Of a stretch of 64,000 nt of DNA, positions 1-8,999 are shown one piece after another. The DNA is taken from NCBI RefSeq assembly GCF_008801925.2, contig NZ_CP062808.1, positions 18,843 through 82,842 of the forward strand. Direction: 5' to 3'. A program made the position numbers and the translations under genes. The notes under the pieces were generated by a model that was not told the DNA's origin, ran no database searches, and saw only the letters and a list, made by a program, of their open reading frames with translations. This DNA is from Cupriavidus basilensis. GTDB lineage: Bacteria > Pseudomonadota > Gammaproteobacteria > Burkholderiales > Burkholderiaceae. Position 1 is the first letter of the stretch, and the number at the start of each line of letters is the position of its first letter.

Positions 1-1
1 C

Positions 2-298
2 CGAACCAAGGCGAACGAGCACGGAATCAGCATTTCCGAGTTTTTGCGCCAAACGCTGGTGCAGGGCGTGATCGCGGAAAACGTGCAAGACATCGAGCAG
101 CGCCTGCGCCGCCTTCTCGATGAAATCCGCACTGGCGGGCAAGGTGGCGGCAAGGTCGAGATTCCCGACGATTTGCTACTTTCGGTCTTCACCGCCGAGA
201 ACATGCTGGCCGCGATTGTTGAGGCCAAGGATGTGCAGCAGTTGTACGAAGCGCAGAACAAGGCGAAGGCCAAGCTCAAGCGACTGAAAGGAGGCTGA
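2..298 (+). CDS. Relaxosome accessory protein, TrwA-like (5' end cut by window edge)
   Basis: The frame is open from the window edge, so the true start lies upstream. What remains is a short basic and amphipathic stretch (ISISEFLRQTL) resembling the end of a ribbon-helix-helix domain, followed by a helical, charged tail ending in KAKAKLKRLKGG. Its stop precedes the traD start by one base, and the order accessory protein, coupling protein, relaxase matches trwA-trwB-trwC of R388. In that family the protein binds oriT and stimulates the coupling ATPase. The oriT is therefore probably just left of this window. Assignment rests on gene order plus the short motif, so the family name is moderately sure. 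Confidence 0.6.
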   Translation, partial: RTKANEHGISISEFLRQTLVQGVIAENVQDIEQRLRRLLDEIRTGGQGGGKVEIPDDLLLSVFTAENMLAAIVEAKDVQQLYEAQNKAKAKLKRLKGG

Positions 299-299
299 A

Positions 300-2297
300 A
301 TGGCAAAGCGTGAGGAAAAGGGGAGTGCGGGCAGCTTCTCCCGTGGGGCCGAGTTGTGGATGCACCAAGCCCGGCTGTTCGTGGTGGCGATCTGGACGGT
401 TGTGCTGATTTCCATCCTGGCCGGCTTGGGCGTGACAACCGCCTACTTCTGGAATGCGACGACGGCAGACGAAAAGTACGCACTGGAGCGGAACGTACTC
501 GCGCACACACGGGACGCGCTCTACATGACGGCCGGCAAGATGGAGCTGAACGTCAACGGCGAGCTGCGGAAGCTGGAAGTGTCCGAAGTGGCTTTGCTGA
601 CCGATGACATGGCCGACGATGCGTGGCGCAAGCTGCGCAACGGCGGCTTGTTTGGCGTGCTGACATCCATCGGCGTGGTGTTCCTTATCTCGCTCTACTG
701 GTGGGGATACGGGCGCGAGAAGATGCAGGACAACCAACTGCGCGGGGCCAAGCTGGTGGAAGGAAACGAGCTTGCGCGGCTGATCCGGCACCGGGACGAA
801 GCCAGCCCGTATGAGATTGCCGGTGTGCCCATGCGCGTGAAGTCCGAGACGCTGCACACGCTGTTTGCGGGTGCGCAGGGCACAGGTAAGTCACAGCAGT
901 TTTTCGCGCTCATGAAGCAGGTGCGTGCGCGCGGAAAACGGATGATCGTCTATGACCCGACAGGCGAATTCACCCAGGCGTTCTACCGGGAAGGCAAAGA
1001 CATCCTGATGAACCCGCTGGACGCCAGAAGTCCGAACTGGAACATCTGGAACGAGATTGCCAAGGACTACCATTTCGACAACATGGCGAACGGCCTGATT
1101 CCCGATCCGGCCGAAGCCGATCCGTTTTGGGCGCTGGCGGGCCGGATGGTTCTCAAGGACGTTATCGCGGTTTTGGGCCGCGAGGGCCGCCGCACGAACC
1201 GCGACCTCTACAACGCAATCGCCAAGAGCAACCTGGACGCCATGCACGCGCTGTTGCAGGGAACGGCCGGCGCAACCTATGTTGACCCGACGACCGAGCG
1301 CACGGGCATGTCGCTCAAAATGACGGTTCAGAACCAGCTCGAAGCCTTCCGGTTTTTGCCTGACGAGGGCGAGGCGTTCTCCATCCGCAAGTGGGTGCAT
1401 GAGGAAGGCGATTCGTGGATGTTCATCACGGCGCGCGAAGCTATGCGGGAGGCGCTGAAGCCTGTCCTGTCGCTGTGGATCGACACCGCAATCAAGGCCG
1501 TGCTCGACCTGGAGCCGATCCACCGTGAGCGGCTTTGGTTCTGCATTGACGAGCTGCCGACACTTCAGAAACTCGACATCCTGAAGCTGGCCCTGACCAA
1601 CACCCGGAAGTACGGTTTGTGCATGGTGCTGGGCGTTCAGGATTTCAGCCAGCTCTACGAAATCTACGGGCACGATCTGGCTAAGACGATCATTTCCGGT
1701 TGTCAAACCAAGCTGCTGCTGCGCGTGACGGACGGCGCGGCAGCGAAGCTGTTGGCGGAATTGATGGGGCAGGCCGAGGTGGACGAGAAGGACGAAACCT
1801 TGAGCTATGGCCTTAGTTCCCAGCGCGACGGCGTGAGCGTGATGGCGCGCCGTCAGATGCGCGACCTTGTGCTGACTTCGGAGATTTTGACGCTGCCTGA
1901 TATGACCGGCTATCTGCTGGTTCCGGGCGACTATCCCATTGCCCGCGTCAAGTACGGCTACGTGCCGACCGAGAAAAAGGCCAACGGCTTCATCGAGCGC
2001 GACGGCTTTGCGATCAGCTTCAAACCGACCACAGCGGCCGCTGCGCCGGCACCTGCGCCCGCACCGGCCGATGCACACCAAGCCGCTGCGCCCGAGTCGG
2101 CCGATATGCTGGACGACGACGACATGGACGCGCCGGCTACGGTGGAAGTCATGCGCAACGAGAACGGCGATGTGATCGACAAGGAAACCGGCGAAATCAT
2201 CAAGCCAGCCGCTCAGGTTTCGCACGCGAAAGACAAGCCGGAAGCGAAGCCGGGCGACCAGGGCAAGAAACCCAATCCGCTGGCTGACGCGCTATAG
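300..2297 (+). CDS. traD: Conjugative coupling protein TraD (TrwB/VirD4 family)
   Basis: Inner-membrane ATPase that links the relaxosome to the secretion channel. Two membrane segments lie at about residues 27-49 and 117-136, enclosing a periplasmic loop. The Walker A motif GAQGTGKS is at 191-198 and a Walker B IDE at 416-418, within a TraD/TrwB-type AAA domain. The C-terminal tail from about residue 590 is alanine/proline-rich and then acidic (DMLDDDDMD), as is usual for the tail that contacts relaxosome proteins. The length, 665 residues, lies between TrwB and F TraD. It is translationally coupled to the upstream gene and followed by an orphan DsbD-like domain and the relaxase. One copy of the recurring palindrome falls within the tail-coding part. 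Confidence 0.93.
   Translation: MAKREEKGSAGSFSRGAELWMHQARLFVVAIWTVVLISILAGLGVTTAYFWNATTADEKYALERNVLAHTRDALYMTAGKMELNVNGELRKLEVSEVALLTDDMADDAWRKLRNGGLFGVLTSIGVVFLISLYWWGYGREKMQDNQLRGAKLVEGNELARLIRHRDEASPYEIAGVPMRVKSETLHTLFAGAQGTGKSQQFFALMKQVRARGKRMIVYDPTGEFTQAFYREGKDILMNPLDARSPNWNIWNEIAKDYHFDNMANGLIPDPAEADPFWALAGRMVLKDVIAVLGREGRRTNRDLYNAIAKSNLDAMHALLQGTAGATYVDPTTERTGMSLKMTVQNQLEAFRFLPDEGEAFSIRKWVHEEGDSWMFITAREAMREALKPVLSLWIDTAIKAVLDLEPIHRERLWFCIDELPTLQKLDILKLALTNTRKYGLCMVLGVQDFSQLYEIYGHDLAKTIISGCQTKLLLRVTDGAAAKLLAELMGQAEVDEKDETLSYGLSSQRDGVSVMARRQMRDLVLTSEILTLPDMTGYLLVPGDYPIARVKYGYVPTEKKANGFIERDGFAISFKPTTAAAAPAPAPAPADAHQAAAPESADMLDDDDMDAPATVEVMRNENGDVIDKETGEIIKPAAQVSHAKDKPEAKPGDQGKKPNPLADAL
2216..2233. 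promoter_or_regulatory. Palindrome family 1, site 1 (degenerate)
   Basis: GGTTTCGCACGCGAAAGA inside the 3' part of traD. The core TTTCGC/GCGAAA is intact and only the outer C of the left arm is lost. Confidence 0.5.
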
Positions 2298-2309
2298 GAG
2301 GGACACCGG

Positions 2310-2765
2310 ATGACAACTCAAAGACGGGCATTTCTACATTCCGTCGCGGCCGCCTGCTTGGCGGCTTTTTGCGTTTCCGTGCAGGCCGAGCCTGACTTGC
2401 TGCAACCCGATGAAGCCTTCCGGGTTTTCGCTCGCCGGGTGGAGGCTCGCGTGGTGGAGCTGGAGTACATCATCGCGCCGGGCTATCACCTGTACCGCGA
2501 CCGCTTTAGCTTCAAAACGGACAATCCGGCCGTCACGGTGGCCGGGGTGGAGCTGCCGCCGCCGCAGGAAAAGTTCGACAAGGCGATGGGCCAGAACATG
2601 CGCTACTACACCGAGCGGGTGGCGGTGCGTGTGCGCCTGGCTGGGGCCAATCAGACCGTCAAGCTGGTGGCCACGGCGCAGGGCTGCGCGGCCATTGTGG
2701 GTGTGTGCTATGCACCGATCACCAAGGCGTTCAGCGTGCCGGCAATGGGAGGAAAACAGGGATGA
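2310..2765 (+). CDS. Secreted orphan DsbD N-terminal-like (thiol-disulfide) domain protein
   Basis: A 151-residue protein with an N-terminal signal peptide (cleavage near QA|EP, about residue 27) followed by a domain matching the periplasmic alpha domain of DsbD. Signs are the PGYHLYRDRFSF segment, an ELPPPQEKFD segment, and the terminal GCAAIVGVCYAP motif with paired cysteines C126 and C133. In DsbD this domain passes electrons to periplasmic disulfide isomerases, but here the membrane and thioredoxin domains are missing. The cysteine spacing is one residue longer than in classical DsbD as I recall it. It sits between traD and traI, and its stop overlaps the traI start. A role in reducing the plasmid's own DsbC-like protein or cysteine-rich Tra proteins is inference. 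Confidence 0.8.
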   Translation: MTTQRRAFLHSVAAACLAAFCVSVQAEPDLLQPDEAFRVFARRVEARVVELEYIIAPGYHLYRDRFSFKTDNPAVTVAGVELPPPQEKFDKAMGQNMRYYTERVAVRVRLAGANQTVKLVATAQGCAAIVGVCYAPITKAFSVPAMGGKQG

Positions 2766-5647
2766 TTAGTATGAACAACGTGGGCAGCGCCGGGCAGGCA
2801 CTGCACTACTTTTCCGCTGACAACTACTACACCCAGGACGAGGGCTTGGAGCATTCCGAATGGTTCGGCAAGGGGGCCGAGCACCTTGGGCTTTCCGGCA
2901 AGATCGACCGTCAAGCCTTCTTCGAGGTGTTGAACGGAAAGGTGGAAGGTCAGGAGCTGGGCAAGTGGGTCAAGAACGAGGAAACCGGCGAGAAGGAACG
3001 CGAGCACCGGCCGGGCACCGACATGACGTTTTCTGCGCCCAAGAGTGTTTCGCTCATGGCCGAGGTGTACGGCAAGCGGGAGGTTCGGGAAGCGCATGAG
3101 GCGGCAGTCAAAAAGGCACTCAGCCACATAGAAACCGAGCTGGCCAGGACGCGGCAAACCATGGACGGGAAGACCGAGGCGGTGCAGACCGGCAACGTGA
3201 CCGTGGCCATGTTCCGGCACAACACAAGCCGCGACCTCGACCCGCAGACGCATACGCACGCCGTCATCATGAACGCCACCAAGCGGGAGGATGGGCAGTG
3301 GCGCTCCCTGACCAACGAGGAAATCTACAACGCGCAGCGCGTCATCGGAGCCATCTACACGTCCGAGCTGGCCGACCGGCTCCAGGCGCTGGGCTACGAC
3401 ATTCGCCGCACCGACGAGAAGGGCAACTTCGAGATTGCCGGCATCACCCGCGAGCAGATCGAGCACTTCAGCCAGCGCCGGGCCGAAATCGAGGCGGCGC
3501 TGAAAGCCAAGGGCGTGGACATCGACGACGCCAGCGCGCAGCAGAAGGAGGACGCCACGCTGAAGACCAGGGCGCGCAAGGTGGACGTGGATCACGAAGC
3601 CCTGATCGGGAGCTGGAAGGAGCGGGCCAAAGAAATCGGGATCGACTTCGACGCCATCCAGGCGAAGGCCGACGCGCAGCGCGCGCAGGGAGGCGTGATC
3701 CGGGCCGACAAGCTCACCGGCCGGGAGGCGATGTCCTTTGCGGCTGCGCACCTGATCGAGCGCGAGGCCGTGGTATCAAAGAACGACCTCATGGCGGCGG
3801 CCATCGAGCACGGGGCAGGGCGCGTTTCAGCATCGGAAGTGAAGCGCGCCTTCGACAAGCTGGAGAAGGACGGCGATCTGGTGGCCTTGCCTGACGGCAA
3901 CTACACGACCAAGAAGATGCTGGGCAGCGAAATGTGGGCGCTCGACCAAGTGCGCGCACAGAAGGGCCAGACGCCGAAGATGATGGAGCCGGAGGCCGTG
4001 GCCGCGCGGATAGCGCAGGCCGAGGGCCGGCAGGGCTTCAAATACAGCGATGGACAGAAGGAGGCTATCAGCAAGGTACTGACCACTGAAGACCGCTACG
4101 TGGCCGTGCAGGGCCTTGCTGGGACGGGTAAGACCACCATGCTCAAAGGCGTGCGCGAAATGGCGCAGGAGCAGGGCTACACGGTGCGCGGCATGGCCCC
4201 GACCGGCGCGGCCAGCAAGGTGCTGGCCAGGGAGACGGGCATTGCTACCGATACCGTCTCGATGTTCCAGATCAAGGAGCGGCAGCTACAGAAGGACATC
4301 GAGTTTGCCAAGCAGTACGCGCCCGATTTCGAGCGCAAGGCCGAACTCTGGATCGTGGATGAATCGTCCTTCCTGTCGCAGCGCCAGAAGGCCCAGCTCG
4401 ACCACATGGCCGAGAAGGCCGGGGCCAAGGTGGTGTACCTGGGCGATACGCTCCAGTTGCAGGGCGTGGAGGCCGGCAAGCCCTTCGAGCTGGCCCAGCG
4501 CGACGGCATGGAAACCGCCTACATGACGGAAATCAACCGGCAGAAGACGGCCGACCTGAAGCAAGCCGTGGACATCATCACCGGCCGCGACAACCTGGGG
4601 GAAGGGCAGCGGCTGACCCAAGTGGAGCTGGCCAACAACGCGCGCGCTTTCGAGTACATGGACAAGGCAGGGATGATCCGGGAAATCCCGGAGAAGTCCG
4701 AGGAAGACAAGGGCCGCTTGATTTCGGCCGTGGTGCAGGACATCTTGAAACTCGACAAGGCCGAGCGAGAGCGCACCATCGTCATTACCGCCTATAACGA
4801 AGACAGGCGGGCCATCAATGCCGGCGTGCGCGAGGGCCTGAAGGAGCAGGGCGAGCTTTCGCGCTCCGAGGACACGCGGGAAATCTACACCTCGAAGGGC
4901 TGGACGCGCGCCATGCAGAAGGAGGCCCAATACTACAAGGCCGGCGATGTGGTGCGCTTCGGGCGCGACTATCAGCAGATCGACGCCAAGAAGGGCGAGT
5001 ACATGCGCGTGTCAGCCGTGGATGCGCCCAATGGCACTGTGGTGCTCCAGAAGGAAGATGGCTCCGTCATCGCGTGGCAGCCCAAGAAGCACAACAAGAT
5101 CGAGGTGTACGACCGCGATACCCGCGAGTTGGCCAAGGGCGATCTGATCCGCATCACCCGCAATGAAGGCGAGTTCAAGAACGGCGAGGTGGCGCGCGTC
5201 ACGGCCGTGGCCGGCGACAAGGTGACGCTGGAGCTGAAGCAGGGCAAGGACGTGTCGCTGCACCAAGTCGATCTGTCGCGCAACAAGCATTGGGATCACG
5301 CCTACGCGCAGACGGTTCACGCCTCCCAGGGGGCTACCCAGCACCGGGCCATCTTCCACATCCGCGCGCCTCAGACCGAGAGCGAGAAGAAGCAGGAGCG
5401 GGCGCTGGAGAACATGGCCAAGGTTTTCGGGGATCGCAGCTTCTACGTGGGGGCTACGCGGGCCTCGCATGAGCTGCGCATCTACACCAACGACAAGACG
5501 GTGGCGGCAAAGGCCGTGGCGGCCAAGCAGGACAAGACCAGTGCGGTGGAAACCATCCGGCAGCACGAACGGGCCACGGCCATCACGGCCGACAAGGTGG
5601 GAGAACGCCCGGTGTCGCCGCAGCGGAACGGTGACGTACAAAGGTAA
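2762..5647 (+). CDS. traI: MOB-F relaxase/helicase TraI (TrwC-like)
   Basis: Nicks oriT and unwinds the transferred strand. The start MISMNNVG at 2762 is chosen because a GGAGG box lies 9 bases upstream and the start overlaps the previous stop. A longer frame to 2705 lacks such support. The relaxase domain shows Y16 and the catalytic tyrosine pair Y22-Y23, and the metal-binding histidine triad H153, H164, H166 in HNTSRDLDPQTHTH. The helicase half has Walker A GLAGTGKTT at 451-459 and Walker B LWIVDES. At 961 residues it is almost exactly the size of TrwC and much shorter than F TraI, so it lacks the extra F-type C-terminal domains. It is the last gene of the relaxosome operon. Confidence 0.95.
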   Translation: MISMNNVGSAGQALHYFSADNYYTQDEGLEHSEWFGKGAEHLGLSGKIDRQAFFEVLNGKVEGQELGKWVKNEETGEKEREHRPGTDMTFSAPKSVSLMAEVYGKREVREAHEAAVKKALSHIETELARTRQTMDGKTEAVQTGNVTVAMFRHNTSRDLDPQTHTHAVIMNATKREDGQWRSLTNEEIYNAQRVIGAIYTSELADRLQALGYDIRRTDEKGNFEIAGITREQIEHFSQRRAEIEAALKAKGVDIDDASAQQKEDATLKTRARKVDVDHEALIGSWKERAKEIGIDFDAIQAKADAQRAQGGVIRADKLTGREAMSFAAAHLIEREAVVSKNDLMAAAIEHGAGRVSASEVKRAFDKLEKDGDLVALPDGNYTTKKMLGSEMWALDQVRAQKGQTPKMMEPEAVAARIAQAEGRQGFKYSDGQKEAISKVLTTEDRYVAVQGLAGTGKTTMLKGVREMAQEQGYTVRGMAPTGAASKVLARETGIATDTVSMFQIKERQLQKDIEFAKQYAPDFERKAELWIVDESSFLSQRQKAQLDHMAEKAGAKVVYLGDTLQLQGVEAGKPFELAQRDGMETAYMTEINRQKTADLKQAVDIITGRDNLGEGQRLTQVELANNARAFEYMDKAGMIREIPEKSEEDKGRLISAVVQDILKLDKAERERTIVITAYNEDRRAINAGVREGLKEQGELSRSEDTREIYTSKGWTRAMQKEAQYYKAGDVVRFGRDYQQIDAKKGEYMRVSAVDAPNGTVVLQKEDGSVIAWQPKKHNKIEVYDRDTRELAKGDLIRITRNEGEFKNGEVARVTAVAGDKVTLELKQGKDVSLHQVDLSRNKHWDHAYAQTVHASQGATQHRAIFHIRAPQTESEKKQERALENMAKVFGDRSFYVGATRASHELRIYTNDKTVAAKAVAAKQDKTSAVETIRQHERATAITADKVGERPVSPQRNGDVQR

Positions 5648-5687
5648 TCCCGATAAAATGTCAACTTACGCGCGCTGGTCTTGACTG

Positions 5688-5705
5688 ACTTTCGCGCGCG
5701 AAAGT
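5688..5705. promoter_or_regulatory. Palindrome family 1, site 2 (perfect)
   Basis: ACTTTCGCGCGCGAAAGT, in the gap between traI and the small RHH gene, about 85 bp before its start. It is one of the few copies in a true intergenic position, which suits an operator role. Confidence 0.65.
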
Positions 5706-5788
5706 TGGCGGCTGGTTCCGCTTTTCGCCAGTAGGCAAGTCGGCTTAGACTTGTGTGATAAACCTTTGACTATGCTAAAGAACAAGCC

Positions 5789-6001
5789 ATGACCGACCGC
5801 AAGGACGCCGAGAAGTCGGCCGACGAGCAGGGAGCAAAACGCCGTAGAACCCGCAATTATGGCGACCGCCGGACGGTATCCCTGCGGATGGACCCCGACC
5901 TGCACGAGCGCATGATGGACTTGTGCGACGACCTGAAAATCCCCGCCAACACCTACATATCAGGGCTTATTGAGAACGACCTGAAGAAGCGCAAAAAGTG
6001 A
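5789..6001 (+). CDS. Small ribbon-helix-helix DNA-binding protein
   Basis: A 70-residue basic protein. After a charged N-terminus (RRRTRNYGDRR) comes a beta strand TVSLRMDP, followed by two helices (DLHERMMDLCDDLKIP and NTYISGLIENDLKKR), the layout of an RHH/Arc-type DNA binder. It stands alone between the relaxosome operon and the sensory cassette. An autoregulator of the transfer region or an oriT accessory protein are both possible. No partner toxin is adjacent. The target site is not evident, although the intergenic palindrome upstream is a candidate. Confidence 0.6.
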   Translation: MTDRKDAEKSADEQGAKRRRTRNYGDRRTVSLRMDPDLHERMMDLCDDLKIPANTYISGLIENDLKKRKK

Positions 6002-6091
6002 CCGCGCCATAGCCGCCTCACCCAAATTGCCGGGGTGCGGGGAACCCGAATATCATGTGGGGTTCTTCGGTAGATTCAGGGAGAGGTGCGC

Positions 6092-6946
6092 GTGTCTATT
6101 ATTTCAACGATCAACTGGAAACGTCTGGCCTCAGTTTTTGTGCCGGGCGTTTTGATCGCCGCAATCAGCATCTATGTGCTGGGGTTTCGCGCCCCGCCTT
6201 CCCCTGATCTTCGCGTTCTGCCCGGCAAGGCACTGGCGGCCTACGACGACTTCTACCCGATCCGCGCCGATGATGCCGGGGCGCTGTACCTGGATCGAGA
6301 GCTGTTCGTGAAGGCGGTCAACTACCTGTCCGAACACCCATCGCCGCGCGCAGTGGCCGACCTGATCTACCTGGGCAACTCCAACAACGTCACCCTGTTG
6401 CTGGACGGGCCGACCAAGGCCAAGTACCTCATGCTGACGCAGAAGCCAGACTACGCGGCGCTGGCGGAGGTGGATCGGGAAAAGGATCGCATCTTCCAGT
6501 CCTACGCGGACATCGTGAACGGCATTGGCCAGACGTTTGCGGGCACGCCGGTAGAGATTGTCCTGCACGATACCCGGAACCCGCTGCGCTCGATTGTGGC
6601 GGTGCAGAACTCCATTTCCGGGCGCAGGCTGGGCGACACCAATACCAACTTCGGCCTCCAGCTCATCAAGAACTACAGCTACGGCGAAGGTCAGGGGCAA
6701 GGGCGAGGTGCTTCGTTTGTCAGCTACGACCTCACTCTAAAAGACGGCCGCGCGGTGAAGTCCACCACGATCCCGATATTTCATGACGTGTACGGTCTGA
6801 TCGGGTTTATCTGCATCAACATCGACATATCCAAAATGGACAAGAAACACCCGGAATATGTCGAGCATTTTGTTGATGCCTTCAAGGCGACTATCGCCAA
6901 TGACGCTATCAACGAAATGATCCAGAACAGCAAGCGCAAGAACTGA
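6092..6946 (+). CDS. Membrane-anchored YheO-like PAS sensor protein
   Basis: Begins with one hydrophobic segment (about residues 10-30), then a roughly 100-residue extracytoplasmic-looking region, then a YheO-type PAS domain. The latter shows PVEIVLHDTRNPLRSIVAVQ, a SGRRLGDTNT turn and GLIGFICINIDIS at the end. Typical YheO proteins are soluble and carry a C-terminal HTH. This one has a membrane anchor instead and no HTH, so it looks like a sensor or ligand-binding partner rather than a regulator. GTG 6092 is preferred because AGGGAGAGG lies 5 bases upstream; GTG 6086 is the alternative. It is followed closely by the DUF1805 gene and the histidine kinase, which suggests one signalling cassette. 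Confidence 0.75.
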   Translation: MSIISTINWKRLASVFVPGVLIAAISIYVLGFRAPPSPDLRVLPGKALAAYDDFYPIRADDAGALYLDRELFVKAVNYLSEHPSPRAVADLIYLGNSNNVTLLLDGPTKAKYLMLTQKPDYAALAEVDREKDRIFQSYADIVNGIGQTFAGTPVEIVLHDTRNPLRSIVAVQNSISGRRLGDTNTNFGLQLIKNYSYGEGQGQGRGASFVSYDLTLKDGRAVKSTTIPIFHDVYGLIGFICINIDISKMDKKHPEYVEHFVDAFKATIANDAINEMIQNSKRKN

Positions 6947-6972
6947 TTTTCTCAACCCTCTCTGCAAAGGAA

Positions 6973-7254
6973 ATGAATATGGACGCTGGAGCCATTCAAG
7001 AGCACCTGGAGCTGCTGCAATTCGATTTGGCGCGCCCGCTGCTGGTCATGAAGGCCCCCAAGGGAATTCTCGGCTGCGGTTATATCAACGTGGAAACCTG
7101 CAACAAGACGGGCGAGGTTTGCGCCATTGTCACCGGGGTAAATAGCTTTGACGACATGCGCAAAGCCAAGGTGGTGGCCACATCGAACAAGGCGGTGGAG
7201 CTAGGTATCCAAGTCGGTGAAACTGGCCAAGACGCCCTGAACAAGATGCGGTGA
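6973..7254 (+). CDS. DUF1805 (YunC-like) protein
   Basis: A 93-residue soluble protein of the DUF1805 type, recognised from the GILGCGYINVETCNKTGEV segment and the following VTGVNSFDDM. AAAGG stands 4 bases before the start. The biochemical function of this family is not established to my knowledge. It is sandwiched between the PAS protein and the histidine kinase with small gaps, so it is probably co-transcribed and may feed a ligand or redox signal into the kinase. That is inference from position only. Confidence 0.7.
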   Translation: MNMDAGAIQEHLELLQFDLARPLLVMKAPKGILGCGYINVETCNKTGEVCAIVTGVNSFDDMRKAKVVATSNKAVELGIQVGETGQDALNKMR

Positions 7255-7287
7255 TTTGCCGGGCCGCCTGGAGAACGGAGCGAGGCC

Positions 7288-8229
7288 GTGCAAGCGGAAG
7301 TGATCTTCTATACGAGCTGCGCCTTTCTGCTGACTGTGTTTGTGGTCAGCATGGTGTTGGCTGCGCGCGGCAACCAGGCGGCCCAATATTTCCTGTGGGT
7401 ATGGGCGGCGCTGATGATTCTGGCGCTGCCACTCATGAACCGGGCCAACATGATTTCGCACATAGCGGCTGGCCTGATGCTCGTATTCTTCCTCTACGTG
7501 CTCTACATAACCGTTCGCTACGGGATGGAGCGCGTGGACGTGTCCCACGAAGAAACCCGCCGCGTCCTGGCCGAATCGAACCGGCGCATTGACGAGGAAC
7601 GGCGCACGCTCGCGCGCCGGCTGCACGACGAGGTAAATCCCCAGCTCCTGCTAACGCGCAACGTGCTCGCGCAACTTGGGCCGCTGGTGGCCGACAATGG
7701 ACGGGCCGCCGAGCTGCTGGCCAACGCCTCGGGGATGCTCAACGATGCCTACGCCGAAATGCGAGACATCATCAAGAACACGCGGATCGAGGTTATCGAC
7801 TCCATCGGCTTTACTGCCGCCCTGGAGTCGCTGGTGGCCCACTACGCGAACATTTCCGAGAAGCCGGCCATCGCCCTGGAGCACAACCTACCGAAGCGGC
7901 CGGCGCTGTCGGAAACGGCGGCAGTCAGTGCCTACAAGATCATCCGCGAGGCGATTTTCAACGCCATCAAGCACTCCAACGCGGCCCAAGTGCGCGTCAG
8001 CATCCAGCACAACAAGGCGCTGGATACCTACAAGGTGGAAATCACCGACGACGGGGTAGGGATGAAAGCCACAGCTCGCAATGGGGAGCACGCCGGCATC
8101 GGGTTGATCGACATGCGCGAGCGCGTGCGTGTGCTGGGCGGTACGCTGAAAGTGCAGGCGGCCGATCCTGCCAATCAGAAGCGGCCAGGGACGAAGCTCA
8201 GTTTTTCGTTTTCAGGGCAGTCGTCGTAA
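7288..8229 (+). CDS. Sensor histidine kinase, HisKA_3 (NarX/UhpB) type
   Basis: A 313-residue kinase with three closely spaced hydrophobic segments at the N-terminus (about residues 5-75) and little extracytoplasmic sequence, so the signal may be sensed in the membrane or by a partner. The phosphoacceptor motif RRLHDEVNPQLLL gives H113. The ATPase domain shows a DDGVGM box and GIGLIDMRERV near the end. This class phosphorylates LuxR-type regulators, and one lies directly downstream on the opposite strand; the two genes overlap at their 3' ends by about 32 bases. The start is GTG 7288 after GAGCGAGG. Presence of a complete two-component system between relaxosome and mating-pair genes suggests control of transfer. 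Confidence 0.88.
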   Translation: MQAEVIFYTSCAFLLTVFVVSMVLAARGNQAAQYFLWVWAALMILALPLMNRANMISHIAAGLMLVFFLYVLYITVRYGMERVDVSHEETRRVLAESNRRIDEERRTLARRLHDEVNPQLLLTRNVLAQLGPLVADNGRAAELLANASGMLNDAYAEMRDIIKNTRIEVIDSIGFTAALESLVAHYANISEKPAIALEHNLPKRPALSETAAVSAYKIIREAIFNAIKHSNAAQVRVSIQHNKALDTYKVEITDDGVGMKATARNGEHAGIGLIDMRERVRVLGGTLKVQAADPANQKRPGTKLSFSFSGQSS

Positions 8230-8908
8230 TGCCGTGGCGAATGGCCAGCTTGGTTATATCGGCCTGACTTTCGACGCCCAGCTTGGCTTTCACACCCTTC
8301 ATTAAATGGCCCACCGTCTTGGTGGAAAAATCCATCGCAGCGGCAATTTCCGTCAGCGATGCGCCATCGGCCGCAAGGGTGAAGGCCCGCATTTCGTTTT
8401 CATCCAGCAGGCGGTTCGGGTTTCGATCCTTGACGGACGACCATGCGAGTAGGCGGGCAATCTCCGGGGAAAAGTATTCCTTGCCCTGGGCTACCGTGTT
8501 GATCGCCTCGTTGAGCACTTCCGTGCTTTCATCCTTGCGCACAAAGGCCAGCACGCCGAGCTTGTAGGAACGCTCGATGATGTATTGATCGTCAAACTGG
8601 CTAAAGACGATGATTTTGGCCGAGGGATCGCGGGCCAGCAGTTCCTCACACACGTCCAGCCCGTTCTCGCCACAGCCTTTACTGTCAAAGCGCACGTCGA
8701 TCACCAGGACATCCGGCTTGACCTCTAGGAAGCGGTCGATCAGCCCGTCCAGGCTGTAGGCCACCTCTACTACGTCGATCCCGTAGTCCTTCAATACATC
8801 GCGGAAACCGGCCACCAGCAGCCGGTGATCGTCCGCAAGAAATACTTTTATTCCCAAAACGTCACCTATTGGTTTGGGATCGTGTTGATCCCGAAGTTCG
8901 TTGGCCAT
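8198..8908 (-). CDS. LuxR-family response regulator
   Basis: The receiver domain starts at about residue 20, with acidic D26 and D27 in FLADDH and phosphoacceptor D71 in LVIDVRF. A C-terminal LuxR-type helix-turn-helix follows (LTEIAAAMDFSTKTVGHLMK and KLGVESQADI). It is the evident partner of the convergent HisKA_3 kinase. The gene is read leftwards away from the regulatory gap that precedes the mating operon, so that gap is a likely place for its binding site. The ATG at 8908 gives a 20-residue leader before the receiver domain, and a start further in cannot be excluded. Confidence 0.88.
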   Translation of the reverse strand: MANELRDQHDPKPIGDVLGIKVFLADDHRLLVAGFRDVLKDYGIDVVEVAYSLDGLIDRFLEVKPDVLVIDVRFDSKGCGENGLDVCEELLARDPSAKIIVFSQFDDQYIIERSYKLGVLAFVRKDESTEVLNEAINTVAQGKEYFSPEIARLLAWSSVKDRNPNRLLDENEMRAFTLAADGASLTEIAAAMDFSTKTVGHLMKGVKAKLGVESQADITKLAIRHGITTTALKTKN

Positions 8909-8999
8909 GCAGGCAGGCGCTGCCGTGCTTGGCGGATTTAGCGGCCATGCAGATCAGCGGTGGGTGCAACACCCTCGCCGGCGAGGCAATAACCGAATT

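Noticed and set aside
891..2225. 444-codon minus-strand frame opposite traD
   Set aside because: Antisense to TraD with no recognisable domain.
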